A DNA stretch of 64,000 bases, taken from contig JAGVVL010000002.1 in assembly GCA_018287875.1 (NCBI GenBank), positions 5,518,001 through 5,582,000 of the forward strand, in the 5' to 3' direction. Both the position numbers and the translations under genes were made by a program. The notes beneath the pieces are model-generated. The model saw only the letters and a list, made by a program, of their open reading frames with translations. It was not told the origin of the DNA and made no database searches. This DNA comes from Nigrospora sphaerica (lineage: Eukaryota; Ascomycota; Sordariomycetes; Amphisphaeriales; Apiosporaceae). The stretch's first letter is position 1. Every line of letters begins with the position of its first letter. Shown one piece after another: positions 1 through 12,772 of the stretch.

Positions 1-1687
1 CGTTCTGAACCTTGGCGCGGTTGCCGTACTCAGTGAGTCTGCCGCCCTCGGCCATCTGCTTGACGTAGTGTTCCAGCTTGCGACAGCTGGGGCGTTCGAC
101 TTCCTCATACTTGATGTTGCCCAGACCGTCCACCGTGGTGTGAGGGCCGGTAGGCATTGCCACATCCTTGTAGACAGGCGCAACATTGAGAACATCTCTG
201 CAGTTCTCCATAAGCTGCTGACCAAGCTCCTTGGCCAGTTTGTAAGTCTCGCCACGTTCCGTCGGGCAGTTGTCGATGTGGTACTGCATGAATTCAAGGA
301 GCAAGGGGTTGGACTTTCCCATGATGCGGATGCACTGCGAAACAATCTCCCGGTCGACAACCTTCAGCCGTCCGAAGATGATGTCGTAGTACATGGTAAG
401 GGCGTCCTGGCGGGCCCAGTTCCAAGAGGAATCATACGTGCGGGCTTTGAGGGGGCTGAAGACAGGCTCAATACCAGCGGCATAGAAGTCGCCGTGTTCC
501 GCCGACCAGAGGTCAAGCTGCGCCTGAAGAACGCTTTGAGACTCTTGAGATACTTGGGCGGCCTTTTCGCCGGCACGGAGGTCCATTTTCAGGTACCGTG
601 CCAGGAGCTCTAATTGCTGCTTGAACAGAGCCCGCTGATCTTTGGTAAGGGCATCGATGGCAGCGGGGTCCATCATCATGCCACCACCGCCGCCAGCGGC
701 CGGGCCAGCGGCCGGGCCGGTCGAGAGACTGACACCCGCGTTGCTGGCATACTTCTGAGCAACATCATCCAAAAAGGACTTGGCGTCAGCTTCCGCACCC
801 AAACGCGCCGGCGGCTCCATGGTGATAGCAAGCAACAGAGCACCGTCTTGCCTGCCGGGACCAAGACCCCATCTGGTCTCGAGGTACTTGCGGGCCGCTG
901 TGATGTTGAAACCACCTGGCATCTTGGACGAGACAAGTCGAGCAATCAGGGCCTGAGACTGCTTGCCCAGCTGACCATTGAAGGTTGCCTGCATGACAGC
1001 TCCGAGTTCGTCAAGTGGTGTGTCTTCTGGCTTTTCGGGGGTTGAGCCGAACTCCTTTCCGAGATCACCCAGAATCTCGTTTTGCATTGTTGATTTGCCT
1101 GCAACGGGTGTTAGTCAACTGGAAGCTGGGGCAGGCGGGACGCCCCCATCTTGGATTCACCCACCTCCGACCAAGTCCTTGATAGCCTTGCTCAACGGAA
1201 TCTCCAAGAAGGGCTTCTTCAACTTCTGCGCAATCAAGGCTCTCACAATATCCAGAGCCTGAACAGGAGCATCCGGCACGGCGGCGGCAGGGCCAGCGCC
1301 GGCGGCAGGCGCAGCAGCGGCGGCGGCTGGCGCAGCGGCTTGAGCGGCGGCGGCTGGCGCTGCCGAACTTGAGCTCTCGGCAGCGGGCTCTGGCTCCTCC
1401 TCGATTGGGTCGACATCGTAGTAAATCTCCTTGGCGTCCTTGTTGTAGCACAGAATCTGGCGTTGCACCGATTTGGCCGCATCGAAAGCTTCGTACTTGG
1501 AGGCAATGGTGCGCTTGGCCATCACACCAAGAGTATCCGCAGGGCCGATCTCGACGATCCGCTCAGCTGTCTTCTCCGCAAGGAAGACATCTTGTGTTTC
1601 GATCCATCTGACGGGCGAGGCGAATTGGTAGGCAAGAAGCTCAACGAGGAGCGTGTGAGCAAGCTCCTGCTCTACTTCGGGGCGCAT
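1..1687 (-). CDS. FAS2: Fatty acid synthase subunit alpha, N-terminal part (partial)
   Basis: Cytosolic type I fungal fatty acid synthase alpha chain, which carries the acyl carrier protein, ketoreductase, ketosynthase and phosphopantetheinyl transferase. Only about the first 540 of an expected ~1,880 residues are here; the gene runs off the left edge. The ATG is at 1687, followed by the conserved [18 protein letters not shown] start that contributes to the malonyl/palmitoyl transferase fold. An Ala/Pro-rich linker follows at about residues 100-135, then the ACP. One intron, 1164-1099 (66 nt, GTGGGT donor, CTAAC branch), ends two codons before the phosphopantetheine-attachment serine (Ser177, in GGKST). 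Exon 2 encodes [39 protein letters not shown] and [14 protein letters not shown], all alpha-subunit landmarks, plus a Gly/Met-rich linker. It lies head to head with FAS1. The identification is secure from family conservation. Confidence 0.97.
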
Positions 1688-4600
1688 GGTGACGGTGGGC
1701 GCTTGCGGAGGGAAGGAGTGGAAAAGGGGCGGAGCGAGGAAAGTGATGGTGGTGGTGGTGCTAACGGCAGCAGTAGTTGCAGTGGTGCGAGAGGGCGTGG
1801 ACGCTCTCTGGCTCTCTCGACGGCTCCACGGGTATCTGTTGAGGTGGTAGGGAGGAGGTTCGAGAACCAAGTCGAGACGAGGTGTGGAGGAAGGATATGG
1901 AGAGTCGTGCCCCGGCGGAAGTGGGAGGGCGGTGGGCGGTGGGCGGTAGGAGTTGCCTCCCAGCTCGCGTGTCTATTAGGGAAAATTGGGCCGACACGGG
2001 AAAGTCTCGCTGGCAAGACCTGGCTGCTGTAGGGTGGCAGCAACAACTGATGAGAAGATGGGACGGTAAGCAGAAGAAAGGAGGGGTTATTAGGTTGGCA
2101 TGGTATGAGCCACCTACCGGCTACTTAATAAGTTGGGCGAAATCTACGCTGTTATCACACAGCACCGGAGGCAGCTATAGTCGGTCACTGGAAGGGAGGG
2201 GGTGGGAAGAAATCGCTTCATGGGCCCAGGGCGATTCCCAAGCAGCAGCAGAGAAGACTTGACCAAGACGGTACCTTTTACGTAGGTGGGATCAACGAGC
2301 AGGGCCGTGGACTGGCGGCGGCAGCTCTTCACGGGAAGTCAATAACGCATTCGCGTTTCCCAAATGTTGAACCGGCAAAAAAAATTGGTTGGCCCGAGTG
2401 TCCTGTCGTCGTCCGCTGCCAGTTCCAGTCCCCGCCTGCTCGGGCGCAACGCACTGCAGGTGACCCTGGGCCCCTCCCCATACGTCCACTGTCTGCCCAG
2501 CCTGGATGCGTTCGTTGGTGGTGTACGTACTCGATACGGTGGCGGCCCTCTGAGCCTTGTCCAATGGGACGACTTAGGATCTGGCCTGCTTGCGCGCCCA
2601 TGCATCCGGCCGGTCACCCCTGTGTATCCATGAATCAACGGGGATATGGGAGCTCTCTGTGTGGACTTGCCATCGGGCGTGTGTACTGAGGTATCCAGGT
2701 ACTTTGTCCAGTCTCCAGAACTCCAAGGCACGATGCCGGGGTGCGACAGCGGATGCAGAGTGCCTCAACCAACTTGGTCCACTAAACCGATTCGGGCGTG
2801 GCGGGCTGGATCAGCGGCGGTCCCCTAACCCCACAACCCTGGGCACCCGACCGTCCTCCTGGCAGCGCCGACCTACTACTTATCACTTCGGCCGGCGGGC
2901 TATATCCAACCCCTGAACTATCGCGAGAATGGTCGGCAAACGCCACAGAATCCAGTATCAATGGACCTAAACCCGAAGTCTACTCTCATGTCATCCCAAA
3001 GTTTCCTGCCCATTGACTTTCCGCCTTTGCTGATGTGATCCTGGCTCCGTCATCTTCCGCGTTGTCGAGCCACGTTGAGCGATCGCATCCCTTCCTCCCC
3101 TCCATCCGATAAGGCACGCACTGATGTTTGCTCGTCACTCCCTGCGACCCTGCCCGCATTCTTTCCCCTCCCTCCCCCCCTTCCCCTCCGTCCGGCCTGC
3201 TCCCGCTCCAGCAATGACGGCAGTGCTGCCACTGCCAGCCCGCCGCCACCCGGCCGCCAGTCCGCGACCCGGCTCCTCCTGTCCCCGAATGCGCCCGTCA
3301 ATTGATGGCGCCCCCCATCCATCCATGAAATGTCCCACCCCAAAACTCAAAACTCGCCCTAGCCTTGTGTACCTTGCGGGTCCTCCCCTCTGCCGTTTAG
3401 TCCAGGTGCACCATGCATCTATGGGTCACAATGTGTACCCGAGACTTCTAGCCCGCATTTTGCAGGCCAGGGAGGTCCATGGCCTCAAAGCGAACGGGAT
3501 TAAATGCGACGTGTCTGGTTGGCTGCCAGTCTGCGTCACCAGCGAAAGTCCACTGCACGAGGCTCAACGGAAGACGTCTGTCGGCCGGAAATAGGTAATT
3601 CCCTAACTACCCATGTATATTATTGACCTAGGCACTTCCTCTGGGAAATCAGCACGGCAGCTGATGACAGGCAGCGAGAACGCACGTAGGCAAATACCAA
3701 TGTACACACTTTACCGACCTTGATATCAGGGCTATCTACGTGGACTGCTTACCTCCTCCATGGTGTGTATACACAGGTGTATGGATCCTCTGGATAAACG
3801 CTGCTCTTGGGCCGAATCTCTGGGCATACCGGGGCCTGCCAGGCTCGCATGCCCAGCTGTTCGGACAAACGACATCATTTAGCGTATCTGCGCATGGGGC
3901 GGAGGCCTGGCCGCGGCATGGAGACGGGGCGCCGCTGCGTCTCGTTATCGCCCATGCTTCTTAGTGAAAGACGTGCAGGCGGTCCGATCTCGATGGGCCG
4001 CCCGGTGTCGACGAGTGCCCTTCGATGCCAATCTGCCTCGCGAAGCTGAAAGAAAAAGACTAGCTGGTCACGCCTCCCCCTGGCGGAGAGCCGGACCCGG
4101 CTCATCATCTCTAGCTGCAGGGCGACTCTCCATGGAGTTTGGTGTTCCAGTACGACAATAGTGAAGACGGAAAGAAGGTATGGATGTCGAGTAGCACAAT
4201 GTGGTGGTTGCCCCTGACAATGGTTTGTCTGTTTGTCCAGAACCTTTGTTCCTTATCAGACGACGATATTGCTAAGGTTGTTTGGAAAGTATATAGGGAG
4301 GCCAGCGGACGTAGACAGCGGCCATCCCGCGCTCACTTGCCTAATTGCGCACTCCCTGCCCTGGACCGAAATACTCTACGAACACGCGGCATCGTTCACG
4401 ACGGCCACCGGAGAGGTGGGAGGCAGATCGATCGGGTCGGGCAAGCCGTCGTCGTCAATTGCCGGGTGGCTGCGTCCCAACGGAATATGATACCGAACAA
4501 CCATCACGAACACCACTCTGCATTGTGGCCGCTTCCGACAGGCATTGGTCCTGCATGGCTGCAGCATGCGAGGCCGACAGCAAGCCGAAACTCGCGGAAA

Positions 4601-5607
4601 ATAGCTCATTGCATTTGCGAGGCGTCACGGTGTGTGCTGGAGGTTCGAGAGGCGTAGCTCATCAATGTTCTCCCATCCCCTCTCAGCCCGTCGCTCTCTG
4701 GCCACCCATCCGTCCCATGCAGGCAGGGTCTGCGTCGGGTGGGGTTTGCCATGCGCCTGGCAAGCATGTACCAGGAACCTCGCGGGTACCCCTCCCTGGC
4801 CGTGGATCGCGCCTAGTTCGTAGTGCGTCGTGAGCTGCACGTAGCTTCCTTGCACCAGTCCCCAACAAGAACTCGAAAATTTTGGCGAGGGCGACAGCTC
4901 CCGCAGCCCGGGGCAAAAAGTCGATACGTTGAGCGGGCAATTCCAATGCCTGCCTGCTGGGAGTGGCTCCAGCGGGCGAATGGCGTCGTACCCCGACGGC
5001 GGCGTAGGCGGACATGCTGGGCCTAATGGTGAGAGCGACAACAAGAATGTCATTGCTTGCCTCCTTGCTCGATGCCCCCCTTCCCGCTCCAGTAAATGAA
5101 GCTTTGAAACCCGCCCGTCACTATCCCCGTCTGTCAGGTTTTTGCCCGCTTCTTAAAACACCTTTGACCGCTTCCCATCTCTCCCGAGCACGACTTCAGA
5201 GGAATCCCCTCTTCCATTACAATCCCGGCCGCACTTTTGGTCGTCGTCGCCCGGCTCCACGCCCACTCACACACAGACACTCGCGTGCCCCTCCGCCTGC
5301 CCTCTTACTTGTGGCTTGCCGTCAAGACGTCTCTTCCCACCGCTCTCCATCCGTCTTGACACCTGACTCTCCACCCCCTTTGCAAGCCCTCTAGTCTCAC
5401 CACTGCCATTAGTATTTTTCGAGGGAGACGCAACCTGCCTCCTGCTCTTCGCTGAGTCACGGAGACAAAAGATCGCAGTGTAAGTTTGCTCCAGCTGGTG
5501 CCCTCCAGGCGATGCCACCGTCGCCCGTACCAAAAGCTCACCATCGGCAGAAAACCCATACCCCCTTCAAGTAATTCCAGCCGCGCTCGGCCAGATACCC
5601 ATTCACC
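1688..5607. other. FAS2-FAS1 divergent intergenic region
   Basis: These 3.9 kb separate the two divergently transcribed synthase genes. I see no convincing coding exon; the open frames here are short, compositionally odd and match no family I know. The right-hand ~500 bp (about 5100-5600) is strongly pyrimidine-rich, typical of a filamentous fungal core promoter and 5' leader, and the stretch just upstream of the FAS2 ATG (about 1690-2030) is likewise CT-rich on the minus strand. It presumably holds both promoters. Confidence 0.7.
5453..5459 (+). promoter_or_regulatory. TGAGTCA motif upstream of FAS1
   Basis: A perfect TGAGTCA heptamer lies about 150 bp upstream of the FAS1 start codon. This is the consensus bound by the Gcn4/CPC-1 class of bZIP activators (AP-1-like). 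One motif this short can occur by chance, so a regulatory role is inference from position only. Confidence 0.3.
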
Positions 5608-8600
5608 ATGTACGGCACCGGGACGGGCCCTCAGACGGGCGTCTCTACTCCACGATCCTCCCAAAACCTTCGCCCCCTCACCTTGTCCCACGGCTCCCTC
5701 GAAAGCTCTTTTCTAGTGCCCACAGGCATTCACTTCCATGCCTCACAGCTGAAGGAGCGCTTCGCTGCCACTTTGCCTACGGCAACAGACGAATTGGCCC
5801 AGGATGACGAGCCTTCGTCGGTGCCGGAGCTGGTGGCGAGATACATGGGCTACGTGGCCCACGAGGTTGAAGAAGGCGAAGACGATGCACAAGGCTCCTA
5901 CGAGGAGGTGCTCAAGCTCGTGCTTAACGAGTTCGAGCGCATGTTCCTCCGCGGAAACGACGTCCACGTGCTGGCCAAGTCGCTGCCTGGCATAGTACAA
6001 AAGCAGATCGCCGTCGTGCGCTGCTACTACGCCGCTCGCTCCACAGCGAATAAGGCCATCAGGCCCTACCACTCTGCGCTCTTGCGGGCAGCTGAGGAGG
6101 ATGGTGCCAAGATTTACAACATCTTCGGTGGCCAGGGCAACATTGTCGAATACTTCGATGAGCTTCGGGAAGTGTACGAGACGTACCCTTCGTTCGTGAG
6201 CGAGCTGGTCACGAGCGCCGCCGAGTTCCTGCAGCAGCTCTCCCGTGACCCCCGAGCCGAGAAGCTCTATGCCAAGGGCCTTGATGTCATGACCTGGCTG
6301 CAATCACCGGATACGACCCCCGATGCCGACTACCTCGTCTCGGCACCCGTCAGCTTCCCGCTGATCGGTCTTGTGCAGCTCTGCCACTACCAGGTGTTGG
6401 GTAAGGGCCTTGGCCTCCACCCTGGCATCCTGCGCGACCGCATCAGCGGTGCCAGCGGTCACTCGCAGGGCATCGTCGTGGCGGCTGCCACGGCCGCCGC
6501 CAGCGACTGGGCCTCTTTTGAGAAGTGTGCTCGGGATGCTCTGGTCATTCTTTTCTGGATCGGTGCCCGGAGTCAGCAGGTGTTCCCGCGGACGTCTCTG
6601 ACGCCCAAGGTACTGCAGGATTCTATCGACAACGGCGAAGGCGAGCCTACGCCTATGCTTAGCATTCGTGACCTTTCCCAAGCCGAGGTGCAGAAACATA
6701 TCGATGCCACGAACCAATACCTGCCGGAAGACCGACACATTTCCATCTCCCTGATCAACAGCCCCAGGAACATGGTGGTTACTGGCCCGCCGCTGTCTTT
6801 GTACGGTCTCAACTTGCAACTTCGCAAGGTCAAGGCCCCCACTGGCCTGGATCAAGCACGCATTCCTCACACTGAGCGCAAAGTCCGCTTCGTTAACCGT
6901 TTCCTGCCCATCACGGCCCCCTTCCACAGCCAATACCTTGCCGACGCCACTACACTCATTGATGAGGACCTCAAGGACGTCAAGATTGATTCCTCCTCGC
7001 TGGGTTTCCCCGTCTACAACACGTGCACTGGCAAGGACTTGCGCGAGGAAGTCAATGGTGACATTGTTCCCTCACTGATCCGCATGATTACTCGTGACCC
7101 GGTCCACTGGGAGTTAGCCACTGCCTTCCCTGGGGCAACTCACATCCTGGACTTTGGCCCCGGCGGTATCTCCGGTCTCGGTATCCTGACCAGCCGAAAC
7201 AAGGAGGGCACAGGTGTGCGCGTTATTCTCGCGGGCACCATCAGTGGACAGCCCCTCGAGGTTGGGTACAAGCCGGAGCTGTTTGACCGTGACGAGGAGC
7301 ATGCCGTGGTCTATGCCAACGACTGGGTGAAGGAATATGGTCCCCGTTTGATCAGAACTTCGACGGGTCAGACGTACGTTGACACCAAGATGAGCAGAAT
7401 GCTTGGTGTGCCCCCCCTGATGGTGGCTGGCATGACACCCACCACTGTCCCTTGGGACTTTGTCGCCGCCACTATGAATGCTGGCTACCAGATTGAGCTG
7501 GCAGGTGGTGGCTACTACAATGGTCAGACCATGACTGAGGCTCTGACGAAGATTGAGGGATCCATCCCCGCCGGTCGAGGAATCACGGTCAACCTCATCT
7601 ATGTCAACCCGCGTGCTATGGGTTGGCAGATCCCCCTCATCGGCAGACTTCGAGCTCAGGGTATTCCCATCGAGGGTCTGACCATCGGTGCGGGTGTGCC
7701 TTCGATCGAGGTCGCTCAAGAGTACATCGAAACGCTTGGCCTCAAGCACATCGCTTTCAAGCCCGGTTCCATGGAGGCCATTCAGGGAGTCATCAACATC
7801 GCCAAGGCTAACCCTACCTTCCCTGTACTCCTTCAGTGGACTGGCGGACGAGGTGGTGGCCACCACTCCTTTGAGGACTTCCACCAGCCTATTCTCCAAA
7901 TGTACGGGCGCATTCGTCGCCACGACAATATCATCCTTGTCGCAGGCAGTGGTTTCGGCGGTGCCGAAGACACTTACCCCTACCTGACTGGTATGTGGTC
8001 TAAGAAGTACGGCTACCCGCCCATGCCCTTCGACGGCTGTCTGTTTGGTAGCCGCATGATGGTGGCCAAGGAGGCGCACACCAGCCCTGCTGCGAAGCAG
8101 GCTATCATCGACGCACCTGGTGTCGAAGACGACGAGTGGGAGAAGACCTACAAGGGTCCGGCCGGCGGTATCATCACTGTCCGCTCCGAAATGGGTGAGC
8201 CGATCCACAAGCTTGCCACTCGTGGTGTTCGCTTCTGGGCGGAGATGGATCAGAAGATCTTCAGTCTGCCCAAGGAGAAGCGGGTCGCCGAGCTGAAGAA
8301 GAACCGCCAGTACATCATCAAGAAGCTCAACGACGACTGCCAAAAGGTCTGGTTTGGCAAGAACTCTGCCGGCAAGACTGTGGACCTGGAGGACATGACT
8401 TATGCTGAAGTCGTACGACGCATGGTCGAACTGCTTTACGTCAAGCACCAGGCTCGCTGGATCGATCCGTCTTTCATGAAGCTCACGGGCGACTTCATCC
8501 ACCGTGTCGAAGAGCGCTTCACGGCTTCCACTGGGCAAATGTCGATGTTGCAGAACTACTCGGACCTCAAGGAGCCCTCGTCCGCTGTCGAGAGAATCCT

Positions 8601-11600
8601 CGCCAAGTACCCCGAGGCCGAGACGCAGATCATCAACGCCCAGGACGTCCAGCACTTCTTGATGCTTTGCCAGCGCCGCGGCCAGAAGCCTCCGACCTTC
8701 GTGCCTGCCCTTGACGAGAACTTTGAATTCTTCTTCAAGAAGGATTCGCTTTGGCAGTCGGAGGACCTCGACGCTGTCATTGACCAGGACGTCGGCCGCA
8801 CCTGCATCTTGCAGGGTCCGGCGGCAGTCAAGTACTCCAAGGTCGCAGATGAGCCCATCAAGGACATCCTGGACGGCATTCACAATGCGCACATCGCCAG
8901 CCTGACCCGGGATGTCTACCAAGGCAAGGCCGAGTCCATCCCTGTCATCGAATACTTCGGCGGTAAATTGATCGATGCGGAGATTCCGCACGACATCGAG
9001 GGCTTGACCGTGTCCCATGACAACGCCAAGGAGATCTACCGCCTGTCGTCCTCGGCTACGGTGGCACTGCCGTCAGTTGACTCTTGGTTGTCGCTGCTGG
9101 CTGGACCCAACCGTTCGTGGCGACACGCCCTGTTCATGTCCGACGTCTTGGTGCAGGGCCAGAAATACCAGACAAACCCCATGAGACGGATCTTCGCCCC
9201 CGTTCGTGGCCTTGTTGTCGAGATCCACCACCCCAATGACCCTACCCAGACTTCGATCCTTGTCAAGGAGCAGCCCAGACACAACGAGTACGTCGAGGTA
9301 ATCGATGTCAAATTGGACGGCAAGAATGACATTGTCGTCAACATGATCAAGGATACCACTGCTCTTGGCAAGCCGGTTCCCCTGTCCCTGCACTTCACCT
9401 ACCACCCCGAGGCCGGCTACGCGCCGATCCGCGAGGTCATGGACGGCCGAAACGACCGCATCAAGGAGTTCTACTGGCGCGCATGGTTTGGGGATGAAGA
9501 GTTCAACCTCGACTCCGCCGTGACTGGCAAGTTCGACGGCGGCGTTACTACCATTACCAGCCAAGACATTAACGATTTTGTCCATGCTGTTGGCAACACT
9601 GGGGAAGCGTTTGTCGACCGGCCCGGAAAGACGGTTTACGCCCCCATGGATTTCGCCATTGTCGTCGGATGGAAGGCCATTACCAAGCCCATCTTCCCTC
9701 GGAAGATCGACGGCGACCTCCTCAAGCTGGTCCACCTCTCCAACGGCTTCCGGATGATGCCCGGAGCCGAACCTCTCAAGAAGGGTGACACGGTCAAGAC
9801 AACGGCGCAGGTGAACGCTATCATCAACCAAGACTCTGGTAAGATGGTGGAGGTCTGCGGTACCATCACGAGGGACGGCCTGCCCGTAATGGAGGTCACT
9901 TCGCAGTTCTTGTACCGTGGAGTCTATACGGACTTCGAGAACACGTTTCAGCGGAAGATCGAGACCCCGATGCAAGTTCACTTGGCGACAGCCAAGGATG
10001 TCGCCGTTCTTAGGTCCAAGGAGTGGTTCGTCTTCGAGGACAACGAAGATCTCGTTGGCAAGACGCTTGTGTTCCGCCTGCAGAGTTTGATCTACTTCAA
10101 GAACAAGACGGTCTTCTCCCACGTCGAGACGCGCGGACAGGTTCTCCTGGAACGTCCCACCAAGCAGATTGACCAGATCGCTGGTGTCGAGTACATTGCC
10201 GGTGAGTCGCACGGCAATCCCGTTGTCGACTACCTGGAACGCCACGGTTCCTCGATCGAGCAGCCGGTCAACTTCGAGAACCCGATTCCCCTCAGCGGCA
10301 AGACGCCCCTGCAGCTGAAGGCGCCCGCTTCAAACGAGACGTATGCCAAGGTGTCGGGCGACTACAACCCCATCCACGTTTCCCGCGTCTTCGCCAGCTA
10401 CGCCAACCTTCCCGGCACCATTACGCACGGCATGTACTCGAGTGCTGCCGTGCGGAGCCTCGTGGAGACGTGGGCGGCCGAGAACAACGTTGGGCGCGTC
10501 CGAAGTTTCCACGCGTCGCTGACGGGCATGGTTCTTCCCAATGACGACATCCAGGTTCGCCTGCAGCACGTGGCCATGATTGGTGGCCGCAAGATTATCA
10601 AGGTCGAGGCCAGCAACAAGGAGACGGAGGAGAAGGTCCTTCTTGCCGAGGCGGAGATCGAGCAGCCGGTGACGGCCTACGTCTTCACTGGTCAGGGATC
10701 GCAAGAGCAGGGAATGGGCATGGAGCTTTACGACAGCAGCCCTGTGGCCAAGGAGGTGTGGGACCGGGCCGACAAGTATCTCCTGGATAACTACGGTAAG
10801 TCGTTTGGTTTCCCGTGGCAGATACGGGCAAGATGACTAACGTGGGTGCAGGCTTCTCCATCACCAACATCGTCAGAAACAACCCCAAGGAGTTCACTGT
10901 CCACTTCGGCGGCCCCAAGGGCAAGGCCATCCGGCAGAAGTACATGGACATGAAGTTCGAGACGGTGGCGCAGGACGGCACGACCAAGTCGGAGAAGATT
11001 TTCAAGGAGATTACGGACAAGACGACGTCGTACACGTACCGGTCACCGCAGGGTCTACTGTCTGCCACGCAGTTTACGCAACCGGCGTTGACTCTGATGG
11101 AGAAGGCCAGCTTTGAGGACATGAAGGCCAAGGGCCTGGTTCCCCGGGACAGCACATTCGCCGGCCACTCGCTTGGCGAGTACTCGGCGCTGGCGGCGCT
11201 TGCCGACGTGATGCCCATCGAGTCGCTGGTTTCGGTGGTGTTCTACCGAGGCTTGACGATGCAGGTGGCGGTGGAGCGCGACGCGGACGGACGGTCCAAC
11301 TACTCGATGTGCGCCGTCAACCCCAGCCGTATCTCCAAGTCGTTTGACGAGGAGGCGCTGCGGTTCGTGGTGGGCAACATCGCGGAGAAGACGGGTTGGC
11401 TGCTGGAGATTGTCAACTACAACATTGCCAACATGCAGTACGTGTGTGCCGGTGACTTGCGGGCGCTCGACACGCTAGGTGGGGTGATGAACCTCTTGAA
11501 GGTGCAGAAGATCGACATTGTGCAATTCAAGAGGGACATGAAGCCCGAGGAAGTCAAGAAGCACCTGGGCGACATCATCGAGGGCTGCGCGAAGCAGACA

Positions 11601-11939
11601 GAGTCGAAGCCCAAGCCGCTCGAACTGGAGAGGGGCTTCGCGACGATTCCGCTTCGGGGCATTGATGTGCCGTTCCACTCGACGTTCCTGCGGTCGGGCG
11701 TGAAGCCGTTCCGCAGCTTCCTGAACACGCAGATCAAGAAGACGAGCATCGACCCGGCCAAGCTGATCGGAAAGTACATTCCCAACGTGACGGCGCGTCC
11801 GTTCGAACTTACCAAGGAGTACTTCGAGAACGTCTACGCGCTGACGAACTCGCCCAACATCAAAGCCATCCTACAAAAGTGGGACTCGTACCAGAGCGAC
11901 GAGGAGGTGTCTGCCGAGACGCCGCCGTCGTCGGATTAA
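5608..11939 (+). CDS. FAS1: Fatty acid synthase subunit beta
   Basis: The 2,091-residue beta chain of fungal type I fatty acid synthase; it supplies acetyl transferase, enoyl reductase, dehydratase and malonyl/palmitoyl transferase activities. Two exons, 5608-10795 and 10852-11939, flank a 56 nt intron (GTAAGT donor, CTAAC branch) that splits a glycine codon in NYG-FSI. The N-terminus has the [11 protein letters not shown] motif. Acetyl transferase nucleophile: Ser286 in GHSQG. The FMN-dependent enoyl reductase region has [14 protein letters not shown] near residue 750. The hot-dog dehydratase motif DYNPIHVSR with GTITHGM lies near residue 1585. The malonyl/palmitoyl transferase begins at [13 protein letters not shown] and has its nucleophile at Ser1836 in GHSLGEY. 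Length and domain order match the family (yeast Fas1 is 2,051 residues). No damage is seen. It is adjacent to FAS2, its obligate partner in the dodecameric complex. Confidence 0.98.
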
Positions 11940-12772
11940 AGAAGGATGGGGAAAAAGGAGACGGGACGAGGTACGGTGTGGGGGACTGCGTCGGCGCAAC
12001 GGTGTATTCGTAGTTTTGATTGCAAGACGGATGGGGCTTGTATGCACGTAGAACTTTTGCTTAGACGTTTCCCGGCCACAGATGGCCAATAGAGATTTGA
12101 AGATCCTGTCAGTCGCCCGGTTTCGGATTGTGAGTGTGGAGTTCTTGTTCAGGTCTCCACGGATGAATATTGTGGAGGAGAGGACAAAGGATGGCGTGGC
12201 TGATGCATGGCTGACGGCAGCCGGCGGGCGCCGCCGCGGTGACGGGTAAGACAGCCTCACATGCAGCTGAGCAAAGAGGGTAAGCGGGGACACCAACCGG
12301 AGCGTGTCATTCGTGTACTCAGGGGAACCGAGCGGGCCAGTCATCGTGACCACAAGCCCGTATCAAGGCCGATTACGACGTGAGTACTTAAAAGGTAGGA
12401 ACTTGCCTGGTCGTCCTACGTCTTGTCCCTCCATCCTCGTCCATTCTGACTCGACTCGGCTTTCCGCGGCCGCTGGCTCTATCCAAGCACAGGCACCTCT
12501 AACTTCTTATCTCTCGCCGCGTCTAGATTTAGAACACAGTCGAATCCGCCCCTGCCCGCATAGGAGCAAGCTACTGACGGCACGGGCTTGGCTTGGCACC
12601 CCCTTATCGCCATCCAATACACGCTGGGCACGCCTTGCCTTTCGGGACCGTCGTTTGGCCTTTCGGTCGGTTGACGGAGCGCTGTTTTCCTTCGCCGCGA
12701 GCTGGGACCGGGTGCCACCGCGCACACTAAACCCAAAACCCACAAGGATCAGCGGGCGCCGGGCTCGCGAGA
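11940..12772. other. FAS1 3' flank and guanine deaminase promoter
   Basis: This 833 bp stretch holds the 3' untranslated region of FAS1 and the upstream region of the next gene, which is co-oriented. A short TTAAAA-like AT patch near 12386 is a weak candidate core promoter. No exon with family support is visible. Confidence 0.6.

Noticed and set aside
7114..9018. 634-codon open frame antisense to FAS1
   Set aside because: Shadow of FAS1; codon bias against TTA/CTA/TCA removes stops on the opposite strand. No recognisable domain.
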